From Pseudomonas mendocina (GTDB lineage Bacteria > Pseudomonadota > Gammaproteobacteria > Pseudomonadales > Pseudomonadaceae): DNA of 64,000 nt. Shown here piece by piece: positions 17,326 through 25,637 of the stretch (position 1 is the first letter of the stretch; the number at the start of each line of letters is the position of its first letter). A program made the position numbers and the translations under genes. Location: assembly GCA_037482215.1 (NCBI GenBank), contig CP148074.1, positions 4,402,001-4,466,000 on the forward strand, read 5' to 3'. The notes beneath the pieces were generated by a model. It worked only from the letters and a program-made list of their open reading frames with translations, made no database searches and had not been told where the DNA came from.

Positions 17326-17748
17326 TTACAGACCAGACATCTTCTGAATAGCACCACGCAGCTCGTCATCCGAGCAATCAGCGCAGGTGCCTTTCGGAGG
17401 CATGGCGTTGATACCGGTGATAGCTTTAGCGAGGATGCCGTCCAGACCACCTTGGTGATCGGCACGCTCTTTCCATGCAGCAGTGTCACCGATTTTCGGT
17501 GCACCCAGCAGGCCAGTGCTATGGCAAGCATTGCAATGCTTGGCGATGATGTCGTCAGCGCTACGTGCGCCACCACCAGCAGCTACGGCAACGGCGCCAA
17601 CGCCTTTGCACTCTTCGCCCTGGATACATACTTCACCAACCGGCTTCAGACGTTCGGCAATAGCCTCATCAGTCGTGGCCTGAGCAGTCACTGCCCACAG
17701 GGCCAATACAGCAGCTGGTGCCACCAGCATTTTCTTAATCAGATTCAC
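17326..17748 (-). CDS. cycB: Cytochrome c5
   Basis: 140 residues from a GTG start with GAGGGTG just upstream. A signal peptide (MNLIKKMLVAPAAVLALW, cleaved after AQA) exports it to the periplasm. The single heme site CNACH is near residue 71, and the probable axial Met is in GINAMPPKG. Two further cysteines in GTCADCSDD near the C-terminus, plus a CxxxxxxC pair near 40, look like the disulfides found in cytochrome c5. It transfers electrons in the periplasm. In P. aeruginosa cycB sits next to pauR, as here. The -10 box and a leader hairpin lie upstream. Confidence 0.93.
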   Translation of the reverse strand: MNLIKKMLVAPAAVLALWAVTAQATTDEAIAERLKPVGEVCIQGEECKGVGAVAVAAGGGARSADDIIAKHCNACHSTGLLGAPKIGDTAAWKERADHQGGLDGILAKAITGINAMPPKGTCADCSDDELRGAIQKMSGL

Positions 17749-17773
17749 GGTACACCCTCATCGTGGCTAGTCA

Positions 17774-17799
17774 CGCTCGCGGCCACGGTTTCGCGAGCG
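17774..17799 (-). promoter_or_regulatory. Leader hairpin of cycB
   Basis: CGCTCGCG (17774-17781) and CGCGAGCG (17792-17799) form a perfect 8-bp GC-rich stem with a 10-base loop. Transcription from the -10 box at 17806-17811 would begin near 17799, so the hairpin would sit at the very 5' end of the mRNA. Such end hairpins are known to protect transcripts from decay. Confidence 0.5.
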
Positions 17800-17805
17800 G
17801 CAGAT

Positions 17806-17811
17806 ATTATA
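17806..17811 (-). promoter_or_regulatory. -10 box of cycB
   Basis: On the minus strand the sequence reads TATAAT inside TATATAATATC, a consensus -10 box 58 bp before the GTG start. The -35 region is not recognisable at 16-18 bp spacing, so an activator may be involved. Confidence 0.5.
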
Positions 17812-17889
17812 TAGGTTCGCGCAGCAACCCGAAACAACCCATATTGTCGCAGGGTTATTGAAAAGCCTGAACCAACGTTCTTCTCAGGC

Positions 17890-18438
17890 TTAGAAATTCG
17901 CCGGCGTTGTGGCGCTAATCAGCCGTGCAGGCAGATCAAACGGGTTACGGAAGCGATGTGGCCTGGTGCTTTCGAAATAGTAGCTGTCGCCGGGCTCAAG
18001 GATAAACACCTCGGATCCGACTGTCAGTTCCAGCTTACCCTCCATCAGCATACCGGCCTCTTCACCATCGTGGGCGTACATCTCATCACCCGTGTCGGCA
18101 CCTGGCGGATAGGTTTCATCAAGGAAGGCAATCGCCCGACTTGGATGCGCCTTGCCCACTAGCTTCATGGTAATCGCGCCACTGCATATATCCGTCAGTT
18201 CGGCCGCCCGGTAGACCACCTGAGTCTGACTTTCCTGCTCGACATCCAGAGAAAAGAACTCCACCAGCGACATAGGGATTCCCCCAAGCACCTTCTTCAG
18301 CGAACTGATCGAAGGGCTGACGCTGTTCTTTTCAATCATGGAAATAGTGCTATTGGTGACACCCGCACGCTTGGCGAGTTCACGCTGGGAAAGACCTTTG
18401 AGCTTGCGGATGGATTGCAGTCGAACGCCGACGTCCAA
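17890..18438 (-). CDS. pauR: XRE-cupin polyamine catabolism regulator PauR
   Basis: 182 residues from a TTG start preceded by AGGGGG. The helix-turn-helix spans about 5-62 (GLSQRELAKRAGVTNSTISM). The cupin spans about 105-180 with EAGMLMEGKLELTVG and LEPGDSYYF. Its neighbours, cycB on one side and dadX on the other, match PA5301 of P. aeruginosa, known as PauR, which represses gamma-glutamylation genes and responds to putrescine and cadaverine. No ATG exists near the start, so weak initiation from TTG is likely. It is transcribed in the same direction as dadA-ridA-dadX upstream, 103 bp from the dadX stop. Confidence 0.88.
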   Translation of the reverse strand: MDVGVRLQSIRKLKGLSQRELAKRAGVTNSTISMIEKNSVSPSISSLKKVLGGIPMSLVEFFSLDVEQESQTQVVYRAAELTDICSGAITMKLVGKAHPSRAIAFLDETYPPGADTGDEMYAHDGEEAGMLMEGKLELTVGSEVFILEPGDSYYFESTRPHRFRNPFDLPARLISATTPANF

Positions 18439-18541
18439 TGTGGGAGCCCCCTCGGGAAGTAACGGAAAGATGTGCCCGTATCATGGCAACAGCGTTCAGT
18501 ATTTACAACACCAAGGAGGACTAATCCACACAGCCGTTCAT

Positions 18542-19621
18542 CTAGACGTCGGTATAAAGCAGTGGAACGCGTCGCAGATTGCAGAATATCTGATAGGGAA
18601 TGGTCTGAGCAGACATGGCCACATCGCTGGCTAGAACTTGCTTGCCCCACAGCTCAACACGGCTGCCAACGCCAGCGTCGGGCAGATCAGTCAGATCAAC
18701 CGTCAGCATATCCATCGACACCCGCCCAATCAGGCGAGTCAGTTGACCATCCACCGCGACCGGAGTCCCGGTTGGCGCATGGCGCGGGTAACCATCGGCA
18801 TAGCCCATTGCGACAACGCCCACACGGGTTGTGCGCTCGCAAACGAACTTGCCGCCATAGCCCACTGGCTCACCGGCAGGAAGCTCACGCACGCTGATGA
18901 TTTTCGACTCAACCGTCATCACTGGCTGAAGCTGGCTGGCCAGTGCATGCTCAACTTCAAATGGCGTAGCACCATAAAGCATCAGCCCTGGGCGAACCCA
19001 GTTGTTACTCTGCGGCTGCGGGAACAGCTGTGGCCAGCCCAGAATGGCCGGTGAATTGCGTAAGCTCACCTCCGCATTGAGTGCTTGGCGAGCCTGTTCG
19101 AAAGCCTCTTCGCTGCGCGCACAATCCAACTCATCCGCACGCGAGAAGTGACTCATCAAAACGATTTTCCCCACCTTACCGGTGGCCTGCAGACGCTTAT
19201 ACGCGCCCTCATATTGCTCAGGATGAAAACCAACGCGGTGCATGCCGCTATCCATTTTCAGCCATACAGTCAGCGGAGCCTTGACCGAACTACGCTCGAT
19301 GGCCTCCAGCTGCCATTGAGTGTGTACAACACACCAAAATTCATGCTGTTCAATCAGCGCCAGCTCTTCGGCCTCAAAGAAGCCTTCCAGCAACAAAATT
19401 GGACCGCGGATCCCCGCCTCGCGCAGCTGTAGAGCCTCCTCAATACAGGCAACAGCGTAGCCGTCGGCAATATCCTGTAAGGCTTGGGCACAGCGTACGG
19501 CGCCATGACCATAGGCATCAGCCTTGATCACAGCCAAGGCGCGGGCACCGGAGCTTTCACGGGCCAACTGGTAATTATGTCGTAAGGCATTTAAATCAAT
19601 CAGGGCACGGGCAGGACGCAT
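18542..19621 (-). CDS. dadX: Catabolic alanine racemase
   Basis: 359 residues, a fold-type III PLP enzyme. Lys33 in [11 protein letters not shown] binds [16 protein letters not shown] carries conserved active-site residues, and [15 protein letters not shown] is the typical C-terminal barrel motif. It interconverts L- and D-alanine. Position downstream of dadA and the length of about 357-359 point to the catabolic DadX rather than the biosynthetic Alr. The start ATG 19621 is preceded by GAGAAG. It probably belongs to a dadA-ridA-dadX operon under the Lrp-type regulator encoded divergently at 21487. Confidence 0.94.
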   Translation of the reverse strand: MRPARALIDLNALRHNYQLARESSGARALAVIKADAYGHGAVRCAQALQDIADGYAVACIEEALQLREAGIRGPILLLEGFFEAEELALIEQHEFWCVVHTQWQLEAIERSSVKAPLTVWLKMDSGMHRVGFHPEQYEGAYKRLQATGKVGKIVLMSHFSRADELDCARSEEAFEQARQALNAEVSLRNSPAILGWPQLFPQPQSNNWVRPGLMLYGATPFEVEHALASQLQPVMTVESKIISVRELPAGEPVGYGGKFVCERTTRVGVVAMGYADGYPRHAPTGTPVAVDGQLTRLIGRVSMDMLTVDLTDLPDAGVGSRVELWGKQVLASDVAMSAQTIPYQIFCNLRRVPLLYTDV

Positions 19622-19706
19622 GGACTTCTCGTTATATTCAAACAGTCGCCAGTAGACTTCTCAAAAATACCGGCGACCGGACTCGCAAGTGAAACAGCAG
19701 ATCGGC

Positions 19707-20057
19707 TTACTGAGCAGCCACCACTGTCATTTCAACCAGCACTTCAGGCTTATACATTTTGGCTTCGACACAGGCTCGGGCCGGGGCTGCTCCCGGAGCA
19801 ACCCAAGCATCCCAAACCTGATTAAGCCCGTAGTAGTCACGCTCCATATCTTTTAGAAAGATAGTGACGGAGAGAATCTTCGACTTATCGCTACCGGCCT
19901 CAGCCAGAAAGCGATCAATGTTGGCCAGGGTTTCCTGGGTTTGCTGCACGATATCGCCGCTGTAATCATCCGCCAGCTGACCCGCCAGGTAAACGGTGTT
20001 GTTGTGGATGACGATTTCGCTGAAACGAGCTTCAGTGCGCAGGCGCTGAACTGACAT
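19707..20057 (-). CDS. RidA-family (YjgF/UK114) protein in the dad operon
   Basis: 116 residues, a one-domain RidA-family protein. [13 protein letters not shown] near the N-terminus, [13 protein letters not shown] in the middle and [18 protein letters not shown] at the C-terminus match the trimeric fold; the Arg in ARACV is the usual substrate-binding arginine. RidA members hydrolyse enamines and imines produced by PLP enzymes and oxidases. Its start lies inside the end of dadA (26-bp overlap), so it is translationally tied to D-amino acid oxidation, whose products are imino acids. A second, canonical RidA is encoded at 45864-46244. Confidence 0.9.
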   Translation of the reverse strand: MSVQRLRTEARFSEIVIHNNTVYLAGQLADDYSGDIVQQTQETLANIDRFLAEAGSDKSKILSVTIFLKDMERDYYGLNQVWDAWVAPGAAPARACVEAKMYKPEVLVEMTVVAAQ

Positions 20058-21330
20058 GCTTGGAACTCTCTGAAGAATTGTTATAACGGGAAATATCTAA
20101 ACCCTCAGCGCTGATCTGTGGACGTTTTTTCGCCATCAGATCAGCCAACAGGCGACCAGAGCCACAGGCCATGGTCCAGCCCAGCGTTCCATGCCCGGTA
20201 TTGAGGTACAAGTTGCTGATCGGAGTTGCGCCAACAATTGGGGTGCCGTCCGGTGTAGCAGGACGCAGCCCTGTCCAGAACTCAGCACGAGACAGATCAC
20301 CACCCTGCGGGTAGAGATCACCAGTGATCATTTCCAGCGTTTCACGGCGACGTGGATTGAGGCTCAGATCAAATCCAGCAATTTCCGCCATGCCGCCAAC
20401 ACGAATGCGGTTGTCGAAGCGGGTGATCGCTACTTTATAGGTTTCATCCAAAATGGTTGAGGTCGGCGCCATATCTGGATTGGTGATTGGCACGGTCAGG
20501 GAGTAGCCCTTCAGCGGATAAACTGGCGCCTTGATCCCCAGCGGCTTGAGCATTTGCGGGCTGTAGCTGCCCAGCGCGAGCACATACTGATCGGCGGTTT
20601 CTAGCTTACCGTCGATCCACACGCCATTGAGGCGGTTACCCACCGCATCCAAGCGCTGAATGTTTTGCCCGAAGCGGAACTCAACACCAAGATTCCGGGC
20701 CATTTCAGCCAGTTTGGTGGTGAACATTTGGCAATCGCCGGTCTGGTCGTTAGGCAGACGCAGGGCACCCGCGAGCTTATCAGTGACTGAAGCCAAGGCC
20801 GGCTCAACACGGGCAATGCCAGCGCGATCCAGCAACTCGTAAGGAACACCTGATTGCTCCAGAACAGCAATGTCCTTCGCAGCATTATCCAGTTGTGCCT
20901 GGGTGCGGAACAGCTGAGTAGTGCCCAGCATGCGGCCTTCATAGGTGATACCTGTTTCAGCACGCAGCTCATCCAGGCAATCACGGCTGTACTCAGACAG
21001 TCGCACCATGCGCTCTTTGTTCACGGCGTAACGGCTTGCGGTGCAGTTGCGCAACATCTGCGCCATCCACAGGTACTGATCGACATCACCGGTCGCTTTG
21101 ATGGCCAATGGAGCGTGCTTCTCCAGCAGCCACTTGATAGCCTTCAAGGGAACGCCAGGGGCAGCCCACGGCGAGGCGTAGCCGGGCGAAACCTGACCTG
21201 CGTTGGCGAAGCTGGTTTCCATAGCAGGCGCCTGCTGACGGTCCACCACAACGACTTCAAAACCTTGCCGAGCCAGGTAGTACGCACTGGCAGTGCCGAT
21301 CACACCACTACCGAGAACCAAAACACGCAT
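20032..21330 (-). CDS. dadA: D-amino acid dehydrogenase small subunit
   Basis: 432 residues, an FAD enzyme with the dinucleotide motif [18 protein letters not shown] at the N-terminus and [25 protein letters not shown] in separate blocks typical of DadA. The C-terminal [14 protein letters not shown] and [16 protein letters not shown] blocks complete the FAD fold. It oxidises D-alanine and other D-amino acids to 2-oxo acids at the inner membrane, passing electrons to the respiratory chain. ATG 21330 is preceded by AGGAGAG. The next gene starts within its last 26 bp. Transcription is likely activated by the divergent Lrp-family protein. Confidence 0.95.
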   Translation of the reverse strand: MRVLVLGSGVIGTASAYYLARQGFEVVVVDRQQAPAMETSFANAGQVSPGYASPWAAPGVPLKAIKWLLEKHAPLAIKATGDVDQYLWMAQMLRNCTASRYAVNKERMVRLSEYSRDCLDELRAETGITYEGRMLGTTQLFRTQAQLDNAAKDIAVLEQSGVPYELLDRAGIARVEPALASVTDKLAGALRLPNDQTGDCQMFTTKLAEMARNLGVEFRFGQNIQRLDAVGNRLNGVWIDGKLETADQYVLALGSYSPQMLKPLGIKAPVYPLKGYSLTVPITNPDMAPTSTILDETYKVAITRFDNRIRVGGMAEIAGFDLSLNPRRRETLEMITGDLYPQGGDLSRAEFWTGLRPATPDGTPIVGATPISNLYLNTGHGTLGWTMACGSGRLLADLMAKKRPQISAEGLDISRYNNSSESSKHVSSAPAH

Positions 21331-21390
21331 GACGCTCTCCTAAACCACAATCAGTACTTTTGTGCTTTTATCTAGACCACAGTTGGGCGA

Positions 21391-21396
21391 AGTATA
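21391..21396 (-). promoter_or_regulatory. Candidate -10 box of dadA
   Basis: The minus strand reads TATACT here, 60 bp upstream of the dadA start. The -35 position at 17 bp spacing (GAAATG) is poor, consistent with a promoter needing an activator such as an Lrp-type protein. Confidence 0.4.
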
Positions 21397-21411
21397 GGAA
21401 TTCTTCAGCAG

Positions 21412-21439
21412 TGCATTTCACTATATAACCAGCTATATT
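21412..21439 (+). promoter_or_regulatory. Candidate promoter of the lrp-family gene
   Basis: TGCATT (21412-21417) and TATATT (21434-21439) are 16 bp apart. The predicted start of transcription near 21446 fits translation from TTG 21487 and excludes a start at TTG 21439. The region between this and the dadA promoter is only about 20 bp, so one bound regulator could control both. Confidence 0.4.
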
Positions 21440-21486
21440 TGGCGAGAATCCTTGGCACAATCGGCTTTTGCAGAGGGGTATCCACC

Positions 21487-21975
21487 TTGCGTACTCAACA
21501 TCAGAGCAAACGTGAACTGGACAAGATTGACCGTAATATCCTGCGAATCCTGCAGGAGGACGGGCGTATCAGCTTTACCGAACTGGGTGATCGTGTAGGC
21601 CTTTCCACCACTCCCTGCACCGAGCGGGTCCGCCGCCTGGAGCGCGAAGGCATCATCATGGGCTACCACGCCCGCCTGAACCCGCAAAACCTTAAAGCCA
21701 GCCTGCTGGTGTTTGTCGAAATCAGCCTGGACTACAAGTCCGGCGATACCTTCGAAGAATTCCGCCGCGCCGTGCTGAAGCTACCGCACGTTCTGGAATG
21801 CCATCTGGTATCCGGGGATTTCGACTACTTGGTAAAAGCCCGAATCAACGAGATGGCCAGTTATCGCAAGTTGCTCGGCGACATCCTGCTTAAGCTACCT
21901 CATGTGCGTGAGTCGAAAAGCTATATCGTGATGGAAGAGGTAAAAGAGACCCTTAGCCTGCCAATTGCAGACTAA
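21487..21975 (+). CDS. lrp: Lrp/AsnC-family regulator of the dad operon
   Basis: 162 residues from TTG 21487, chosen because AGAGGGG lies 10-15 bp upstream and the protein then begins LRTQHQSKRELDKIDRNI, the usual Lrp opening. The helix-turn-helix is at about 20-65 (GRISFTELGDRVGLSTTPC). The effector-binding RAM domain is about 75-150, with KLPHVLECHLVSGDFDYLV. Lrp proteins form octamers that respond to leucine or alanine. The divergent arrangement with dadA matches PA5308 of P. aeruginosa (called lrp or dadR), which activates dadAX in response to alanine. Confidence 0.92.
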   Translation: MRTQHQSKRELDKIDRNILRILQEDGRISFTELGDRVGLSTTPCTERVRRLEREGIIMGYHARLNPQNLKASLLVFVEISLDYKSGDTFEEFRRAVLKLPHVLECHLVSGDFDYLVKARINEMASYRKLLGDILLKLPHVRESKSYIVMEEVKETLSLPIAD

Positions 21976-21978
21976 GAC

Positions 21979-22335
21979 TCACACTAAGACCTGGCGGGTG
22001 CTGGCAATCAGTTGATGCACCTGCCGCTCCACTGCAGGCTCGATCCACTCTTCAGGGCGTTGCCCTCGAGGGCAAGGCAGGCTTTCGGTGGTGCCGAATA
22101 GTCGGCAAATAAGCGGGCGCTGGTCGTACACCTCACAGCCGTTTGGACCAAGATGCACGCAGTTGTATTCCGCCAGCGCAGCATCATGCTCCGCATCGGT
22201 TTTAACCGGCAGGCGTGACATTTCTTCAGACGATGCCGTGACCGGGCCACAACAGTCGTGACAGCCAGGCACACAGGCGAAGCTGGGTATCTGCAAACGC
22301 AGACGATCAATTTTGCGGCTGACACAGCTCATCAT
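21979..22335 (-). CDS. YkgJ-type cysteine cluster protein
   Basis: 118 residues with eight or more cysteines arranged as in the zinc/iron-chelating YkgJ family (CxxCCxxC-like cluster): CVPGCHDCCGP near the N-terminus, NCVHLGPNGCEVYDQRPLIC in the middle, then LFGTTESLPCPRG. The family is thought to bind a metal cofactor; the biochemical role of most members is unknown. Translation may begin at either of two adjacent ATG codons. It converges on the lrp gene with 3 bp between stops. No functional link to its neighbours is evident. Confidence 0.8.
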   Translation of the reverse strand: MMSCVSRKIDRLRLQIPSFACVPGCHDCCGPVTASSEEMSRLPVKTDAEHDAALAEYNCVHLGPNGCEVYDQRPLICRLFGTTESLPCPRGQRPEEWIEPAVERQVHQLIASTRQVLV

Positions 22336-22494
22336 ATGCGCCCTCTAACCAGATTAACCATTCTAACGCAGGCCGCGCCAGAGCGGCTTTTGTCGCCACG
22401 ACGCAGTTCATTTACGACCTTGGACTTGGCGCAAGGCAAGTTCGGCGCTTATGCTTCGTAAAATTTCCACAACACAATAATCAGGATTTCACAC

Positions 22495-23808
22495 ATGAGC
22501 GGCCGCGTTCACCAGCCCGTGCACACCCATCAGCACGCAGCGTCTTACTACGCTGCAACCGCTAACCAGCAACTTGGGTTCCCAGCCCTCCGTGGGGAGG
22601 TTCGCGCTGATGTGTGCATTGTCGGTGGCGGCTTCTCTGGCCTGAACACGGCCATTGAGCTGGCGCGAAAAGGTCTCTCGGTTGTGTTGGTTGAGGCCCG
22701 GAAAGTGGGGTGGGGTGCCAGCGGACGCAATGGTGGTCAGCTTATTCGCGGCGTCGGCCATGGTGTCGAGCAGTTTGAAAACGTCATCGGCAGCGATGGG
22801 GTGCGCCAAATTAAGTTGATGGGGCTGGAAGCCGTCGAGCTGGTGCGCCAGCGCGTGGCCGAATTCAACATCGACTGCGACCTGACTTGGGGCTACTGCG
22901 ACTTAGCCAACAAGCCCAGCCACCTCGAAGGTTTTGCTGAGGATATGGCTGAACTCAAGCAGTTGGGTTACCGCCACGAAATGCGCCTGCTACAACCCGA
23001 CCAAGTACACGAAGTCGTGGGTTCCAATCAGTATGTTGGTGGCATGATCGACATGGGTTCTGGCCACCTGCACCCGCTCAACCTTGCTTTGGGTGAAGCG
23101 GTTGCCGCACAGAATCTGGGCGTACAACTGTTTGAAGATTCCGCTGTAACCCGTATCGAATACGGCCCACAAGTGAGCGTTCATACTGCTCAAGGGGTGG
23201 TTCGCGCGGCCAATCTGGTACTGGCCTGCAACGCCTACCTGAACGGCCTAGACCCGACTATTGGTGGCAAGGTACTGCCAGCGGGCAGCTATGTGATCGC
23301 CACCGAACCGCTCAGCGAAGCGGAAGCCAAATCCTTGATCCCGCAAAACATGGCCCTGTGTGATCAGCGCGTCGCGCTGGACTACTACCGCCTTTCAGCT
23401 GACCGCCGCCTACTGTTCGGTGGCGCCTGCCATTATTCAGGGCGTGACCCGGCTGACATCGCGGCGTATATGCGGCCGAAAATGCTCAAGGTGTTCCCGC
23501 AGCTGGCCAAAAAACGCATCGACTTCCAGTGGGGCGGCATGATCGGGATCGGCGCCAACCGCCTGCCGCAAATCGGTCGCTTACCACAACACCCGAATGT
23601 CTATTTCGCCCAGGCCTACGCTGGGCATGGCGTAAATGCCACGCACCTGGCAGGCAAACTACTGGGTGAAGCCATCAGCGGCCAGCTGGGGGGCGGTTTC
23701 GATCTGTTCGCTAAAGTGCCACATATCACCTTCCCCGGCGGCAAACACCTACGTTCGCCACTGTTGGCGTTGGGCATGCTCTGGCACCGCCTGAAAGAGC
23801 TGGTGTAA
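22495..23808 (+). CDS. FAD-dependent oxidoreductase, PauB/PuuB type (second copy)
   Basis: 437 residues of the same family as the protein at 6933-8222. FAD-binding motif VCIVGGGFSGLNTAIELA is near 40-57, then VEARKVGWGASGRNGGQ, and near the C-terminus YAGHGVNATHLAGKLLGEA. Family members oxidise gamma-glutamylpolyamines. Its location between lrp and kauB matches PA5309, which I recall as one of several PauB paralogues of P. aeruginosa. CAGGA precedes ATG 22495. Two copies in one window, one within an operon and one alone, suggest different amine preferences or regulation. Confidence 0.85.
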   Translation: MSGRVHQPVHTHQHAASYYAATANQQLGFPALRGEVRADVCIVGGGFSGLNTAIELARKGLSVVLVEARKVGWGASGRNGGQLIRGVGHGVEQFENVIGSDGVRQIKLMGLEAVELVRQRVAEFNIDCDLTWGYCDLANKPSHLEGFAEDMAELKQLGYRHEMRLLQPDQVHEVVGSNQYVGGMIDMGSGHLHPLNLALGEAVAAQNLGVQLFEDSAVTRIEYGPQVSVHTAQGVVRAANLVLACNAYLNGLDPTIGGKVLPAGSYVIATEPLSEAEAKSLIPQNMALCDQRVALDYYRLSADRRLLFGGACHYSGRDPADIAAYMRPKMLKVFPQLAKKRIDFQWGGMIGIGANRLPQIGRLPQHPNVYFAQAYAGHGVNATHLAGKLLGEAISGQLGGGFDLFAKVPHITFPGGKHLRSPLLALGMLWHRLKELV

Positions 23809-23814
23809 ACACCG

Positions 23815-24039
23815 TCATAGCCAGAATGGGCGCCAGGCCTCACGTAAGGCCTGCGTCCTGCTAAGCCCCACATCTTTCAGCTCGTCGTCGCTTAGCTGGC
23901 GCAGCACGCGCCGCGTCTGCATGCGCTGGTAACACAAGCGCCACCAACGTAACCCAGCACCATACAGACGATTCGAAGTAGCCACCCCTCTCAATACAGT
24001 CCGTGTCTCTCCCAGCACGCCCGACTTGTAACCTTTCAT
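23815..24039 (-). CDS. Small DUF1127 (YjiS-like) protein
   Basis: 74 residues. The C-terminal half RRVLRQLSDDELKDVGLSR followed by QALREAWRPFW is the DUF1127 signature; the N-terminal 35 residues are basic and variable. Some DUF1127 proteins have been linked to RNA binding, phosphate or carbon metabolism, but most are uncharacterised. AGGGG lies at good spacing before ATG 24039. It converges on the oxidase gene (6-bp gap) and is divergent from the MocR gene, so the 170-bp spacer with the inverted repeat at 24127-24181 may control both. Confidence 0.85.
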   Translation of the reverse strand: MKGYKSGVLGETRTVLRGVATSNRLYGAGLRWWRLCYQRMQTRRVLRQLSDDELKDVGLSRTQALREAWRPFWL

Positions 24040-24126
24040 CCTGAACCCCTGTCACTTAAGTGTGTTAGAGCTCATGATGGAACCACTGGCAATCGCCTTA
24101 CAGACTCAAAAAGCGCCTATTAAAAA

Positions 24127-24181
24127 CATACAGATGCCCCGCAAATTCATCTGAATTGAGCTTTTTGATCCGATCTGTATG
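24127..24181. promoter_or_regulatory. Candidate MocR operator: widely spaced inverted repeat
   Basis: CATACAGAT (24127-24135) and ATCTGTATG (24173-24181) are perfect 9-bp inverted arms, 46 bp centre to centre. A third related half-site, CATCTG, lies between them within the small palindrome ATTCATCTGAAT. MocR/GntR dimers often bind spaced repeats upstream of their own gene. The right arm ends 27 bp before the chosen ATG. Confidence 0.45.
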
Positions 24182-24208
24182 ACTCCATCGCTTCAGGAAG
24201 AGCCTGCT

Positions 24209-25630
24209 ATGACGCTCTATATCAATCTGGCCGAGCAACTCAGCACACGCATTGAAAAGGGGCTGTACCGGCCGGGCGACCGTCTGCCCTCTGTCCGTGC
24301 CCTAAGCCAAGAGCACGGCGTCAGCCTGAGCACCGTACAGCAGGCATACCGGCACCTTGAAGACCTTGGCTTGGCCTCGCCTAAACCCAAGTCTGGTTAT
24401 TTTGTGCCGTTCAACCGCACACCTGCGCAATTACCCAATATCAGCCGGGCAGCACAACGACCTGTGGATATCTCCCAGTGGGATCATGTGCTGGACCTAG
24501 TCAGCCTGGCCCCAGACGACGGCATTCTGCAACTGGGCCGGGGCATGCCGGATATCAGCAGCCCCACCCTGAAGCCCCTGCTACGCAGCTTGTCTCGCCT
24601 GAGCCGACGCCAGCAGACCAAAGACCTCGGCTACGGCAGCCTGAAGGGCCATCAGGCACTACGGGAGCAGTTATCACGGCTGATGCTCGACTCCGGCAGC
24701 CAAATTCCTGCCGATGAAATCATCGTTACCAGCGGCTGCCACGAAGCGCTCTCGGTCGCCTTTCGCTCTCTGTGCAAAGCAGGTGATATCGTCGCGGTGG
24801 ACTCCCCCAGCTTCCACGGCGTCATGCAGGCGCTTAAAGGCTTTGACATCAAGGCCCTGGAACTGCCCACCGACCCACTGACCGGCATCAGCCTGGATGC
24901 ACTGGAGCTGGCACTGGAACAGTGGCCGATCAAAGTGATTCAGCTCACACCCAGCTGCAATAATCCGCTTGGATACATCATGCCGGACACCCACAAGCGC
25001 CGACTGCTGGCCCTTGCCCAGCGCCACGACGTGGCGATTATCGAAGATGATGTGTATGGCGATCTGGCGTACAGCTACCCACGCCCACGTTCAATTAAAT
25101 CCTTCGATGAGGATGGCCGCGTAGTCCTGTGCAGCTCGGTCTCGAAGACATTGGCGCCCGGCATCCGTATTGGCTGGATCGCACCGGGGCGATACCTGCC
25201 CGTCGTTCTGCACCAAAAATACATTTCCAGCGGCATGACCGCGCAGCTGCCACAGGAAGCCCTGGCGGACTACTTAAAAAGCGGCCATTACCAGCCACAT
25301 CTACGGCGCATGCGTAGCCAGTACGCCGGCAACCGCGATGTGATGATTGAATGGATCAGACGCTATCTACCGGAACAAACCCGCCTCAGCCAGCCCCATG
25401 GTGGTTTCATGCTGTGGCTCGAGCTAGCCGAAGACTTCGATAGCCAACGCCTCAATCGCCTGCTGCTGCCGCACAAGCTGATCATCTCCCCCGGCAGCAT
25501 CTTTTCCGCCGCCGGCAAGTTCCGTAATTGCCTGCGCATTAACTACGCACAAAAACCCACTGCGCAGCTGGAACACGCCATACAACTGCTGGGGCAGTGC
25601 ATCCAGCAGTTGATGAGCGAATCCCTTTAA
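24209..25630 (+). CDS. MocR-family regulator (GntR helix-turn-helix fused to aminotransferase fold)
   Basis: 473 residues from ATG 24209, selected because AGGAAG ends 8 bp upstream; an ATG at 24179 lacks a binding site and lies within the inverted repeat. The N-terminal winged helix (about 1-70) contains RPGDRLPSVRALSQEHGVS. The fold-type I aminotransferase domain (about 95-470) keeps SGCHEALSVAF, TPSCNNPLG, IIEDDVYGDL and the PLP lysine in SSVSKTLAPG, plus a C-terminal GGFMLWLEL. MocR proteins use bound PLP adducts to sense amino compounds. The convergent MFS exporter with 7 bp between stops is a plausible but unproven target. Confidence 0.9.
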   Translation: MTLYINLAEQLSTRIEKGLYRPGDRLPSVRALSQEHGVSLSTVQQAYRHLEDLGLASPKPKSGYFVPFNRTPAQLPNISRAAQRPVDISQWDHVLDLVSLAPDDGILQLGRGMPDISSPTLKPLLRSLSRLSRRQQTKDLGYGSLKGHQALREQLSRLMLDSGSQIPADEIIVTSGCHEALSVAFRSLCKAGDIVAVDSPSFHGVMQALKGFDIKALELPTDPLTGISLDALELALEQWPIKVIQLTPSCNNPLGYIMPDTHKRRLLALAQRHDVAIIEDDVYGDLAYSYPRPRSIKSFDEDGRVVLCSSVSKTLAPGIRIGWIAPGRYLPVVLHQKYISSGMTAQLPQEALADYLKSGHYQPHLRRMRSQYAGNRDVMIEWIRRYLPEQTRLSQPHGGFMLWLELAEDFDSQRLNRLLLPHKLIISPGSIFSAAGKFRNCLRINYAQKPTAQLEHAIQLLGQCIQQLMSESL

Positions 25631-25637
25631 TACGGTT

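Noticed and set aside
21439..21486. Longer N-terminus for the Lrp-type regulator starting at TTG 21439
   Set aside because: This start overlaps the probable -10 box and the added residues are not part of the Lrp fold; TTG 21487 has the better binding site.
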